Positions 37,332 through 46,275 of a stretch of DNA of 64,000 bases are shown here, piece by piece (position 1 is the first letter of the stretch; each line of letters begins with the position of its first letter). The notes beneath the pieces are model-generated. The model saw only the letters and a list, made by a program, of their open reading frames with translations, was not told the origin of the DNA and did no database searches. The stretch is taken from assembly GCA_963931615.1 (NCBI GenBank), contig OZ007032.1, positions 2,418,001-2,482,000 on the forward strand. The letters are read 5' to 3'. Source of the stretch: Coprenecus sp902388455 (lineage in GTDB: Bacteria > Bacteroidota > Bacteroidia > Bacteroidales > UBA932). Position numbers and translations under genes: made by a program.

Positions 37332-38480
37332 ATGATGAAAAAACACACACTACCAGCCGCTGCACTGCTCATCGCCGCAACAGCACTGCTAGGCGGATGC
37401 ACCGGACAAAATAGCCGGGGCGGCATAGAGGTAATCGACCTGTACAGATATGAGGACGGAGGGACGCTGACGGAGGCCATGCTGGACAGTCTCGCGACAG
37501 AGACCAGGGTCATCGAGCTCGTGGCGGACGGCGACCTGACCATACCGGCCAATCCCATAAAGGTCAAGTTTGCAGGCGATGCCACGGGTAGCGACGGTCC
37601 GGCACAGGATACCGGGAGCGGCAAGACCGAAGGCAGGATTGAAGACAGGATATACGTCCTGGATAACCCGGCTATAAGGGAATACCGGCTGCTGGCCTTA
37701 GACAGCAACGGCCGGTTCATCAGACAGATCGGAGCAATGGGACGCGGTCCAGGGGAATATCTCGGCATATCCGATTTCGCAACAGCCCCTGACGGCAGTG
37801 TCTGGATAGAGGATGCCGTTGCAAACAATCTGATACACTACGGCAAGGACCTCAGGCACATCTGCACGGTGCCCACGTCCTACGACGCAGACTGCATGGA
37901 GTTTCTGGAAGACGGGAACCTCATAGTCAATCTCTCACACTGGAACCCTGACCTCATCCGTATCGCCGTGACCGACACTCTTTTCGGAGAGGAAAACCGC
38001 AGAACTGTAATCGGATACGACTATGAACCGAATCCCAATGTTCACTTCGGTTCCGGCCAGCTGAACAAGGTCCGTGAAGGCTGGCTGCACAACTATCCTC
38101 CTTTCGGAGATGTCTATCTGTTTGACAGCCAGGACGGAGAACTGAAACAGCATTACTTCCTCGATTTCGGCCCGGACAAAATCACTCCCGAAGATGTTCT
38201 GGAAGTGGGTGATGACGGCATGAGATTCGTGCAGCTGATGGACGACCACGCCTTCCTGCTTATGATAGCGGACCTGTCAGACGATTACGTCATAGGCCGG
38301 ATGAATGACAAGAAGTATAACACTGACTTTATCGCTGACCGTAAGAACCGGATCATATACAAAAGCAAGCCTGGCAGTCTGAGCAGAATCATAGGACAGA
38401 GCGGAGAATGGACTATATCACTTGTTACCCCAGACACAGACGAAGCCCATTATAAACTGATACTGCGGAAGTTTCAATAA
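37332..38480 (+). CDS. 6-bladed beta-propeller lipoprotein
   Basis: 382 aa. A signal peptide ends at the lipobox LLGGC (cysteine near residue 23). The body has repeated beta-blade motifs such as GRFIRQIGAMGRGPGEYLGISDFATAPDGSVWIED, the hallmark of the Bacteroidales 6-bladed beta-propeller family, many of which sit at the outer membrane with unknown ligands. The IS982 element inserted just upstream; its right end plus the duplicated target recreates TATCTTTA about 27 nt before the ATG, a near match to the -7 box, so expression may persist. The 3' end overlaps the convergent glycosidase gene by 7 bp. Confidence 0.88.
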   Translation: MMKKHTLPAAALLIAATALLGGCTGQNSRGGIEVIDLYRYEDGGTLTEAMLDSLATETRVIELVADGDLTIPANPIKVKFAGDATGSDGPAQDTGSGKTEGRIEDRIYVLDNPAIREYRLLALDSNGRFIRQIGAMGRGPGEYLGISDFATAPDGSVWIEDAVANNLIHYGKDLRHICTVPTSYDADCMEFLEDGNLIVNLSHWNPDLIRIAVTDTLFGEENRRTVIGYDYEPNPNVHFGSGQLNKVREGWLHNYPPFGDVYLFDSQDGELKQHYFLDFGPDKITPEDVLEVGDDGMRFVQLMDDHAFLLMIADLSDDYVIGRMNDKKYNTDFIADRKNRIIYKSKPGSLSRIIGQSGEWTISLVTPDTDEAHYKLILRKFQ

Positions 38481-40660
38481 ACCTGCAGACGCACCTTCCG
38501 GTCCTTGACCATGATGTAGTAATCCCCTGGCTCCAGGAAGCGGTTGCCGTCACTGTCGACGAAGCTCAGGTCCCGCGCCGGGTCGATCACGAAGCGGAAG
38601 ACACGGGTCTCTCCCGCCGGTATCACCTGCTTCTCGAAATGCTTCAGCTCGCGGAGCGGACGGGTAATCCGGCATGCGGGGTCGGAAATGAACCAGTGCA
38701 CGGTCTCGGCTCCGTCCCGCTCTCCGGTATTGGTCACGGATATCTCGGCGGTCAGGGTCTCTCCCCCGGTTACCGACTCGCGGGAAAGTTTCAGGTCCCC
38801 ATATTCGAAAGACGTATAGCTCAAGCCGTGTCCGAACTCATACAGGGGCGTGGACGGGATGTCCTGATACAGTCCCTGCCGGGGACGCGAGCTCTGACGC
38901 CGGTTGTAATACACCGGTATCTGCCCGGTAGTGCGCGGGAAAGTGACGCTCAGCTTACCCGAAGGGTTGACCCTTCCGGACAATACCCCGGCCACAGGAC
39001 GTCCTCCAGGCACACCCGGCTGCCACATCTCCACGATGGCGTCGCAAAGAGGCTCCACCCGCTGCAGCGCCAAGGGCCGTCCGCTCGACAGCACCAGCAC
39101 CATCGGCTTCCCGGCCTTCTGCATTTCCACGATAAATTCCTCCTGAATCTCCGGCAGTTCAATGGATGAGCGCGATCCGTTCTCCCCGCTCCATCCGCGC
39201 CGCTCGCCCATGAAGAGCACCACCACATCCGCCTCCCGGGCCGTCTCAAGGGCGGAGGCGAAGCCGCTCCGGTCATCACCGTCGAAGGGACAGCCCGCGT
39301 GAAAAATCACCTGCGACGTCCCCCCGAATTCCTCTGTCAGGGCATCCCGCACGGGATACACCTCCTCTCCCCGTCCGTGCCCGCTCCAGCTGCCCAGAAG
39401 CTCTCCCGGCGCATCCACTATCGGCCCGAGCACCGCTATCGTGCGCTGTCCCTGAAGGGGAAGGAGGCCTCCCTCATTTTTCAGCAGGACAATGCTCTCC
39501 TCGGCCAGACGCTCCGCCAGCTCCCGGTTCTGCGGCAGAAGCAGGCGCTGATCTGCCGGAACCTCCTCGGTATAAGGCCGCTCGAAGAGTCCAAGACGGA
39601 ACTTGAGGATCAGAACGCGCCGCACGGCATCGTCTATCCGCTCTTCGGAGACCGCCCCCTCGCGGACGAGCGAATCCAGATAATTGTCATAGCAATGTCC
39701 CACCATGTCCATGTCCAGACCGGCGTTCACGGCAAGACGGGCCGCCTCCTTGCGGTCAGCGGCGGCTCCCTGCGGTATCAGCTGAGGCACCGCCGCCCAG
39801 TCCGAGACCACGAACCCTTCGAAACCCCATTGTCCCTTCAGGACCTTGCTCAGGGTGTAGGCGTTGCAGGTCGCCGGAGTGCCGCTGATGTCATTGAACG
39901 AACTCATCACCGTAGCCGCTCCGGCCCGGACCCCGGCCTCGTACGGCGGCAGGTAGGTGTCCCAGAGGGTCTGGCGGGATATCTCGGTGTAGACATAGTC
40001 CCGGCCGGCCTCGGAAGCACCGTAGCCGACATAGTGTTTCAGGCAGGCCGCCACCTGGGTACTACTGCTCAGGTCGGAACCCTGATAGCCCTCGACGGAG
40101 GCCGCGCAGAAAGCCGCGTTGGTATAGGGGTCCTCGCCGTAGCCCTCGGATATCCGGCCCCAGCGGCCGTCCCGGGCCACGTCTATCATGGGCGAGAAGG
40201 TCCAGTCCACACCCGAGCGGCGGGCCTCGGCGGCAGCCATGTCACAGGCCTCCCGGACCAAATCCGTGTTCCAGGAGCAGGCCTGGGCCAGCGATATCGG
40301 ATAGACCGTGCGGAAACCGTGGATCACGTCGTACCCGAAGAGTATCGGGATACCGAGACGGGTCTGCTCCACCGCCCGCCGTTGCATTCCGTTGCGCAGT
40401 TCAGGGTTCTCCTCGTAGTAGATCAGGGAGCCGATGCCGGCCGGAATCCGGGCCGTCACCTCCTCGATATTGTTCGCGTTGTCACTGGCTCCCAGCGTAT
40501 ACTGGTTGAGCTGGAGTATCTTCTCCTCTAAGGTCATGCGTTCCAGAAGGTCCTCAACGCGCTCCTCCACCGGAAGCGAGGCGTCCTTGTAGCGGGGTTG
40601 TCCGCAGAGCGGCCAGGACATCAGGCCGCAGCACAGCATCAGACAGGCAAGTGTTTTCAT
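38474..40660 (-). CDS. bglX: Glycoside hydrolase family 3 beta-glucosidase (BglX-like)
   Basis: 728 aa, exported (MKTLACLMLCCGLMSWPLCG signal). The GH3 N-terminal barrel shows MTLEEKILQLNQY, FGYDVIHGFRTVYPISL and the KHYVGYGA block; the catalytic nucleophile is the aspartate in FVVSDWAAV near residue 276. The C-terminal alpha/beta sandwich and a fibronectin-III-like domain (SVTNTGERDGAETVHWFI) complete the fold. It hydrolyses beta-linked glucosides or xylosides in the periplasm. A TAAATTTG box lies 21 nt upstream, divergent from gpmI. Confidence 0.94.
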   Translation of the reverse strand: MKTLACLMLCCGLMSWPLCGQPRYKDASLPVEERVEDLLERMTLEEKILQLNQYTLGASDNANNIEEVTARIPAGIGSLIYYEENPELRNGMQRRAVEQTRLGIPILFGYDVIHGFRTVYPISLAQACSWNTDLVREACDMAAAEARRSGVDWTFSPMIDVARDGRWGRISEGYGEDPYTNAAFCAASVEGYQGSDLSSSTQVAACLKHYVGYGASEAGRDYVYTEISRQTLWDTYLPPYEAGVRAGAATVMSSFNDISGTPATCNAYTLSKVLKGQWGFEGFVVSDWAAVPQLIPQGAAADRKEAARLAVNAGLDMDMVGHCYDNYLDSLVREGAVSEERIDDAVRRVLILKFRLGLFERPYTEEVPADQRLLLPQNRELAERLAEESIVLLKNEGGLLPLQGQRTIAVLGPIVDAPGELLGSWSGHGRGEEVYPVRDALTEEFGGTSQVIFHAGCPFDGDDRSGFASALETAREADVVVLFMGERRGWSGENGSRSSIELPEIQEEFIVEMQKAGKPMVLVLSSGRPLALQRVEPLCDAIVEMWQPGVPGGRPVAGVLSGRVNPSGKLSVTFPRTTGQIPVYYNRRQSSRPRQGLYQDIPSTPLYEFGHGLSYTSFEYGDLKLSRESVTGGETLTAEISVTNTGERDGAETVHWFISDPACRITRPLRELKHFEKQVIPAGETRVFRFVIDPARDLSFVDSDGNRFLEPGDYYIMVKDRKVRLQVY

Positions 40661-40681
40661 ATCCAGTAAGTGTTATCTGTG

Positions 40682-40689
40682 CAAATTTA
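40682..40689 (-). promoter_or_regulatory. -7 promoter box for the GH3 beta-glucosidase
   Basis: The minus strand reads TAAATTTG, 21 nt before the start at 40660. Confidence 0.6.
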
Positions 40690-40726
40690 ACCAAAAATGA
40701 TTATCCGCGTATTTCCGATTTTTTCA

Positions 40727-40734
40727 TACTTTTG
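40727..40734 (+). promoter_or_regulatory. -7 promoter box for gpmI
   Basis: TACTTTTG, a perfect TAnnTTTG match, 44 nt upstream of the gpmI ATG. Confidence 0.6.
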
Positions 40735-40778
40735 CGCCCGAAAACAGATAGAAAGTATTAAGAAAAGGAATCAGGATT

Positions 40779-42323
40779 ATGGACAAGAAAGTATTACTTA
40801 TGATCCTCGACGGCTGGGGCGAGGGCAAGCATGACCGCTCCAACGCCATCTACACTCAGGGAACTCCCAATCTCGACAAGCTCAGGGCCAAATACCCCGT
40901 ATCGTTTCTGAAAGCCTGCGGTGAGGATGTGGGTCTTCCCGCCGGCCAGATGGGCAACTCCGAGGTGGGACACCTCAACATCGGCGCTGGCCGCATCGTT
41001 TATCAGGACCTGGTCAAGATCAACATGGCCTGCAGCCAGCACAAACTTCTGGAAAACAAGGAAATCAAAGCAGCATACGACTATGTGGCAGCCAGCGGCA
41101 GGGCCCTGCACTTCTTCGGACTGTGCTCCCACGGCGGAGTCCACAGCTCCCTGGCACACCTCTACGAGTTCCTCGAGGTGGCCGCACAGTATAAGCTGCC
41201 CAAGGTATATGTCCACTGCTTCATGGACGGCCGCGACTGCGACCCCCGCAGCGGCAAGGGCTTCATAGAGGAGCTGCAGGCCAAGTGCGCTGAGCTCCGT
41301 GCCAAATACCCCGATCCCTCGCAGGGTCCCGTCATCGCCAGCATCATCGGACGCTACTACGCCATGGACCGCGACAAGAGATGGGACCGCGTCAAGATGG
41401 CCTACGACCTGGTCGTAAGCGGTGAGGGCGAGAAGTTCACCGACCCCGTAGCCGCCATGCAGAGCTCCTACGACGAGGGCGTGACCGACGAGTTCGTAAA
41501 GCCCCACTGCGGCGTGGATGCCGCCGGCAAGCCCCTGGGACTCATCTCCGAGGGCGATGCCGTCATCTTCTACAACTTCCGCAACGACCGCGCCCGCGAG
41601 ATTACCGCAGTGCTCACCCAGCAGGATATGCCGGAGCAGGGCATGAAGACCATCCCCCTGTACTACTGCTGCCTGACCCCCTACGACGACAAGTTCACCG
41701 GACTGCACATCCTCTTCGACAAGGAGAACGTGCCCGACACCATCGGCGAGGTAGTCTCCAAGGCCGGACGCAGGCAGCTCCGCATCGCCGAGACCGAGAA
41801 ATACGCCCACGTGACCTTCTTCTTCTCCGGCGGACGCGAAGAGCCTTTCGAGGGCGAGTCCCGCATCCTCATCAACTCCCCCAAAGTGGCTACCTACGAC
41901 CTGAAGCCGGAGATGTCCGCTCCCGAAGTGACCGAGGCCCTCGTCGCCGAACTGAACAAAGGCGTACACGACATGGTCATCCTCAATTTCGCCAACGGAG
42001 ACATGGTAGGCCATACCGGAGTCTACGAGGCCATCTGCAAAGCAGTCAAGACGGTGGACGAGTGTGTCGCCAAGGTAGTGGACGCCGCCCGTGCCAATGG
42101 CTACTCGGTATTCATCACCGCCGACCACGGCAATGCCGACCATGCTGTCAACGAGGACGGCTCGCCCAATACAGCCCACTCCCTCAACGTAGTGCCCTTC
42201 ATCGCCGTGGATGACGACATCAAGAGCCTGCGCAACGGACGTCTGGCGGATATCGCCCCCACCATGCTCAAGCTCATGGGCATCCCCGCCCCTGCCGACA
42301 TGACCGGCGAGCCCCTCTTCTAA
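40779..42323 (+). CDS. gpmI: 2,3-bisphosphoglycerate-independent phosphoglycerate mutase
   Basis: 514 aa, the expected length. It starts with LLMILDGWGEGKHDRSNAI; the metal-binding Asp11 and the phosphoserine Ser61 in GQMGNSEVGHLNIGAGR are present. NFRNDRAREIT and TADHGNADHAVNEDGSPNTAHS complete the alkaline-phosphatase-superfamily metal sites. It interconverts 3- and 2-phosphoglycerate using two manganese ions. It is monocistronic, between a divergent glycosidase and the REP/RAYT region. Confidence 0.97.
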   Translation: MDKKVLLMILDGWGEGKHDRSNAIYTQGTPNLDKLRAKYPVSFLKACGEDVGLPAGQMGNSEVGHLNIGAGRIVYQDLVKINMACSQHKLLENKEIKAAYDYVAASGRALHFFGLCSHGGVHSSLAHLYEFLEVAAQYKLPKVYVHCFMDGRDCDPRSGKGFIEELQAKCAELRAKYPDPSQGPVIASIIGRYYAMDRDKRWDRVKMAYDLVVSGEGEKFTDPVAAMQSSYDEGVTDEFVKPHCGVDAAGKPLGLISEGDAVIFYNFRNDRAREITAVLTQQDMPEQGMKTIPLYYCCLTPYDDKFTGLHILFDKENVPDTIGEVVSKAGRRQLRIAETEKYAHVTFFFSGGREEPFEGESRILINSPKVATYDLKPEMSAPEVTEALVAELNKGVHDMVILNFANGDMVGHTGVYEAICKAVKTVDECVAKVVDAARANGYSVFITADHGNADHAVNEDGSPNTAHSLNVVPFIAVDDDIKSLRNGRLADIAPTMLKLMGIPAPADMTGEPLF

Positions 42324-42461
42324 AGCACATATTTCATCGCGATACCGCACAGCCGGAGCCGTCCACATCGGATTGCCCGGCTGTTGTATTTATCAACAGT
42401 CAGTTTGCGGGAAAGGCGCAAGTTACTAAGTATCTGATAATCATCGACAACCTGTGCTAAG

Positions 42462-42502
42462 AAGGTGCCCTGTCGCCGTTTGAAACGCCTACGTGCCACC
42501 TT
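42462..42502 (+). repeat. 41-nt REP-like palindrome, left of the RAYT gene
   Basis: It begins AAGGTGCCCTGTCGCCGTTT and ends CACCTT, 41 nt. Arms AAGGTG.C and G.CACCTT can pair. Same orientation as the copy at 43698 and inverted relative to 30859. The rest of 42324-42725 shows only an imperfect inverted repeat (TATCCCTCCC ... GGAAGGGATA) and no gene. Confidence 0.75.
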
Positions 42503-42725
42503 TTGTTATAGATAAGTAATTGATTCTTAGATGAATAACATATCCCTCCCCTGCCCTAAAAAGTGAATCTGAAAATTGCCAGGAAGGGATATTGCGGCAG
42601 ACTGACAGGTAGGAGCGGCATTGGCCTGCGATGTTGTCCAGAAAGATACATCGATTTTACCAATAACGTAAATTTTTAATAACTAGCCTATTGCGATTGC
42701 GGGAAATTTGTGCAATATTTGCGCT

Positions 42726-43571
42726 ATGGAAAAAAGTTACTGGCACATCTGTACGGACGGGCTGGCGCGGGAGATAATCTTCAAGGATGTGAAAGACTAC
42801 ATCTTCGGGATGAACGGAGTGCCGGCGCTGTCCCTTTCTTATGACATCACTGTCCTGGCTTTCTGCCTGATGAGCAATCATGTCCATTTTGTCGTTCACG
42901 GAGTTGAGAAAGGCTGCAGGGCTTTTATCACGGCATACAAGAAGCGTCTGTCACTAATTGCCGATGTCGGTATGGCTGACATCTGTGTCAAGCAGATAGA
43001 TACGGACGATTATCTTCTCAGGGTCATCGGGTATGTGTTGCGCAACCCGGTCGGAGCCGGTCTCGGAGTGATGCCTCAATTCTACCGCTGGAGCTCCGCA
43101 TCGCTTTACTTCAATAAAGACAGGGTGGTTGACGGTATTACAGTAGAGGATGTGGGCACTAAAAAGATGCGTGGGATACTCCGTTCGCATTATCGGCTTC
43201 CTTCAGACTATATCGTTACGGCAGACGGCATGGTGGATCCGTCATGTTACGTGGATTACCGGGCAGTGGAGAGCCTCTTCGGTCATGTCGGCCGTATGCT
43301 GTATTTTCTTTCCCGCAACGATGATATGGAGATGGAGCTTACTGAAAACCATCTCTCCAAGTCCAGCTACTCCGATGAGGAACTGGCAGTCTCAGTGCGT
43401 GTAATCTGCCGCGAGAAGTTCGGCTGCGACTCACCCGACAGTCTGAGCGTGGAGGCCCGATACTCCCTCGCCTCCATCTTGCGCAAGCGTTACGGCCTGG
43501 GCCCGAAACAGCTGGCGCGTCTGACCGGCACGGATCCCCAGCTCCTCAGAGGCATCCTGCTGAAGAAATAA
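42726..43571 (+). CDS. rayT: REP-associated tyrosine transposase (RAYT, Y1/HUH superfamily)
   Basis: 281 aa from the ATG at 42726; a TTG 18 nt earlier is in frame but less likely. The HUH motif is His52-Val-His54 in MSNHVHFVVHG. Tyr71 in FITAYKKRLS is the likely catalytic tyrosine. YVLRNPVGAGLG followed by YRWSSASLYF is the signature of RAYT proteins rather than classic IS200 transposases. A C-terminal extension (SVEARYSLASILRKRYGLGPKQLARLTG) looks like a helix-turn-helix. RAYTs nick single-stranded REP palindromes and are thought to disperse them; they are usually single-copy and domesticated. It is bracketed by 41-nt palindromes. Confidence 0.9.
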   Translation: MEKSYWHICTDGLAREIIFKDVKDYIFGMNGVPALSLSYDITVLAFCLMSNHVHFVVHGVEKGCRAFITAYKKRLSLIADVGMADICVKQIDTDDYLLRVIGYVLRNPVGAGLGVMPQFYRWSSASLYFNKDRVVDGITVEDVGTKKMRGILRSHYRLPSDYIVTADGMVDPSCYVDYRAVESLFGHVGRMLYFLSRNDDMEMELTENHLSKSSYSDEELAVSVRVICREKFGCDSPDSLSVEARYSLASILRKRYGLGPKQLARLTGTDPQLLRGILLKK

Positions 43572-43697
43572 TAGAGCGGCCGGCTGTTCCCGGAGCCTTG
43601 CCGGGCGTTATCAGATTCATTCGCAGAGACGGTGATTGGAGACGTGGCAAGGAATGATATGAGCACTGCTCTGATATTCAGCGACTTGGCGGCGCAA

Positions 43698-43738
43698 AAA
43701 GGTGCCCTATTGCCGTTTCAAATGCCGACAGGGCACCT
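43698..43738 (+). repeat. 41-nt REP-like palindrome, right of the RAYT gene
   Basis: It begins AAGGTGCCCTATTGCCGTTT and ends GGGCACCTT, extended on both sides by A and T runs (43696-43742), so it can also act as a bidirectional intrinsic terminator. 31 of 41 positions appear shared with the left copy by eye. The sequence between 43572 and 43695 holds no recognisable gene. Confidence 0.78.
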
Positions 43739-43865
43739 TTTTAAGAAACTAACTGAAAGGCAGCCAGCAACATACGGACTTGCGACCTTGCCCTGCTACA
43801 ATCAATAGTGTCGTCCCACCGGAGTGGTTGCAGCCGGATATTGTATGGATATTGAAAAAAATCTC

Positions 43866-43873
43866 TATATTTG
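43866..43873 (+). promoter_or_regulatory. -7 promoter box for the cobamide operon
   Basis: TATATTTG, a perfect TAnnTTTG match, placing the transcript start just before the cobalamin riboswitch. A TTG about 22 nt further upstream could be the -33 element. Confidence 0.65.
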
Positions 43874-43877
43874 CAGC

Positions 43878-44075
43878 CGCAACGGTTCCTCCCCGGAGGA
43901 TTAAAAGGGAACCGGGTGAGAGTCCCGGACAGTTCCCGCTGCTGTGAGTTCCTATGATGTTCCGGCACTTTTGCCACTGAGACTGCGGAAGATTGACCGT
44001 CTACGCACCTCGGGAAGGCGTCCGGAGCGGAACGAGTCAGAAGACCTGCCTTGCGACACGGATCAGCGGCCTACG
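43878..44075 (+). promoter_or_regulatory. Cobalamin (B12) riboswitch
   Basis: All landmark segments appear in order: GGGAACCGGGTGAGAGTCCC, CAGTTCCCGCTGCTGTGA, GCCACTGAGACTGCGGAAG, GGGAAGGCG, and GTCAGAAGACCTGCC (the B12 box region). It lies in the 5' leader of the btuB-like gene, where such switches repress expression when cobalamin is plentiful. About 85 nt separate its end from the start codon. Confidence 0.95.
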
Positions 44076-44160
44076 GGTGTTTAGGCTCCGGACTCTAAGA
44101 GGTCTTCGCGGCGTTTCTGCCCTTCAAGCTGCTGTCCATTGATTTTAGAAAAATAAGAAA

Positions 44161-46275
44161 ATGGCAGTAGAAATCAGATATAGGACAATAGCTTTAGCAG
44201 TACGGACAGTTCTGGCTGTAACGGCATTCCTCATATCGGTCTGCCCTGCGGCGACAGGAGCACGACCGGAACGGGCAGAAGATATCCGGACCGCTGCCGT
44301 CATCTCCGCTGTTGAAGGTATTCCAGCAATACAGACTGATACTCTTCCTGCCCCGGACACGGCTTATATACTCGACGAGGTGATGGTGGTCGCCACCCGC
44401 ACCTCCCAGGAGGTCGTCCCGGTGCAGATGCTCTCGGGCGAGAAGCTCAGAAGCCTCGGCACCCACTCTATAGCCGATGCGATAAGGTACTTCTCCGGGG
44501 TGCAGATCAAGGACTTCGGCGGCATCGGCGGACTCAAGAGCATCAATGTCCGCAGCCTCGGCAGCCAGCACGTGGGAGTGTTCTACGACGGGGTGGAGCT
44601 CGGCAACGCCCAGAACGGCATAGTGGACCTCGGCCGCTTCTCCCTCGACAACATGGAGTCAGTCTCCCTCTACAACGGCCAGAAAAGCGCCACCCTCCAG
44701 TCCGCCAAGGACTACGCCTCCGCCAACGCGGTCTACCTCCGGACCAAGAAGCCCCGTTTCACCGACGGCAAGCGCAACAACTGGAACTTCGGGCTCAAGG
44801 GCGGCTCGTTCATGACCGTCAACCCCTCTGTTCTCTGGGAGCATAAGATATCGGACCGCCTGTCCCTCTCGGCCAGCACCGAATTCCTCTATACCACAGG
44901 CCGGTACAAGTTCACCTATGCCAAGCAGGACGGCTACGACACCACCGGCGTCCGTCAGAACGGAGACGTGCGTATGACCCGCGCCGAGGTAGCCCTCTTC
45001 GGGGACATCGAGGGCGGATACTGGCGGGCCAAGGTCTATTTCTACGACTCGGAGCGGGGCTATCCCGGCGCTGTGGTCCGCGGCAAGTTCGTACATCAGG
45101 ACCGCCAGTGGGACGACAACTTCTTCGCCCAGGGCTCCTTCAAGAAGGACTTCGCCCCCTGGTACTCCCTGCAGGTCAGCGGCAAGTACGCCTACGACTA
45201 CCTCCACTACCTCGCCGACCCCCGCCTCGATGTGACGGCCATGTACGTGGACAACCGCTACCGCCAGCAGGAAGCCTACCTCTCCGCGGCACACCGCTTC
45301 AAGCCCTTCAGGTGGTGGACATTGTCCCTCGCCACCGACTTCCAGTGGAACAGCCTTGACGCCGACCTGCGGGACTTCGTCTACCCCCTGCGCTACGCCG
45401 GATACGGAGCCGCCGCCACCGCCTTCGAGTTCGGAGGACTGAAACTCTCCGCCTCCCTCCTCTACACCTATATCCACGATGTGCTGAGAGCCTCGGACGC
45501 CGAGATGGACGACCGGCACCAACTCTCCCCCGCCGTCATTGCCTCGTGGAAGCCCTTCAGGGATATCGACTTAGAGCTGAGGGCATTCTACAAGAAGAAC
45601 TACCGCATGCCCACCTTCAACGACCTCTACTACACCTTCACCGGAGCATCCTGGCTGGAGCCGGAGGAGACCACCCAGTACGACATCGGGGCCACCTGGC
45701 ACCTGATACGCAGCCGCGGCTGGTTCCGCGGATTGGACATACAGGCCGACGTGTATTTCAACCAGATAGACAACAAGATCATAGCCATGCCCACCTCCAA
45801 CCAGTTCCGCTGGACGATGATGAACCTCGGCTACGTGGAGATACTCGGAGTGGACGCGGCGGCCCAGGGCTACTTCCGGTTCGGACCGGTGGACGTTTCC
45901 CCCAGAGTCAACTACACCTTCCAGCGGGCCCGCGACCTGACCGACCCGACATCCGAATGGTACGGCGGACAGGTGGCCTACATCCCCCTGCACAGCTGCT
46001 CTGTGACCCTCGGCGCGGCCTACAGCAGCTGGTCCTTCAACTACAGCTTCATCTACACCGGCGAGCGCTACGAATCCTCGGCCAACATCCCCGAGAACTA
46101 CGCCCAGCCCTGGTACACCCACGACATATCCCTGACCAAGTCCTTCCTCTTCAATGGATGGGAACTGCAGGCCACGGCCCTGGTCAACAACATCCTCAAC
46201 CAGCAGTACGAGGTAGTCAAGTGCTACCCGATGCCCGGCACGAATTTCATGATCAAAGTCAATTTCATCCTATGA
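44161..46275 (+). CDS. btuB: TonB-dependent cobamide receptor (BtuB-like)
   Basis: 704 aa with a long signal region (residues 1-34). A plug domain at about 70-190 starts with the TonB-box-like DEVMVVATRTSQEVVPVQML and includes GVQIKDFGGIGGLKSINVRS, then a 22-strand barrel ending in the aromatic C terminus NFMIKVNFIL. Position directly behind a cobalamin riboswitch and ahead of a BtuG-like gene identifies it as the outer-membrane cobamide channel. It uses TonB/ExbBD energy to move B12 into the periplasm. Its TGA overlaps the next start by 4 nt. Confidence 0.93.
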   Translation: MAVEIRYRTIALAVRTVLAVTAFLISVCPAATGARPERAEDIRTAAVISAVEGIPAIQTDTLPAPDTAYILDEVMVVATRTSQEVVPVQMLSGEKLRSLGTHSIADAIRYFSGVQIKDFGGIGGLKSINVRSLGSQHVGVFYDGVELGNAQNGIVDLGRFSLDNMESVSLYNGQKSATLQSAKDYASANAVYLRTKKPRFTDGKRNNWNFGLKGGSFMTVNPSVLWEHKISDRLSLSASTEFLYTTGRYKFTYAKQDGYDTTGVRQNGDVRMTRAEVALFGDIEGGYWRAKVYFYDSERGYPGAVVRGKFVHQDRQWDDNFFAQGSFKKDFAPWYSLQVSGKYAYDYLHYLADPRLDVTAMYVDNRYRQQEAYLSAAHRFKPFRWWTLSLATDFQWNSLDADLRDFVYPLRYAGYGAAATAFEFGGLKLSASLLYTYIHDVLRASDAEMDDRHQLSPAVIASWKPFRDIDLELRAFYKKNYRMPTFNDLYYTFTGASWLEPEETTQYDIGATWHLIRSRGWFRGLDIQADVYFNQIDNKIIAMPTSNQFRWTMMNLGYVEILGVDAAAQGYFRFGPVDVSPRVNYTFQRARDLTDPTSEWYGGQVAYIPLHSCSVTLGAAYSSWSFNYSFIYTGERYESSANIPENYAQPWYTHDISLTKSFLFNGWELQATALVNNILNQQYEVVKCYPMPGTNFMIKVNFIL

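Noticed and set aside
45546..46271. Upstream extension of the btuG frame through btuB.
   Set aside because: The extension overlaps btuB out of frame; the signal peptide and ATGA overlap fix the start at 46272.
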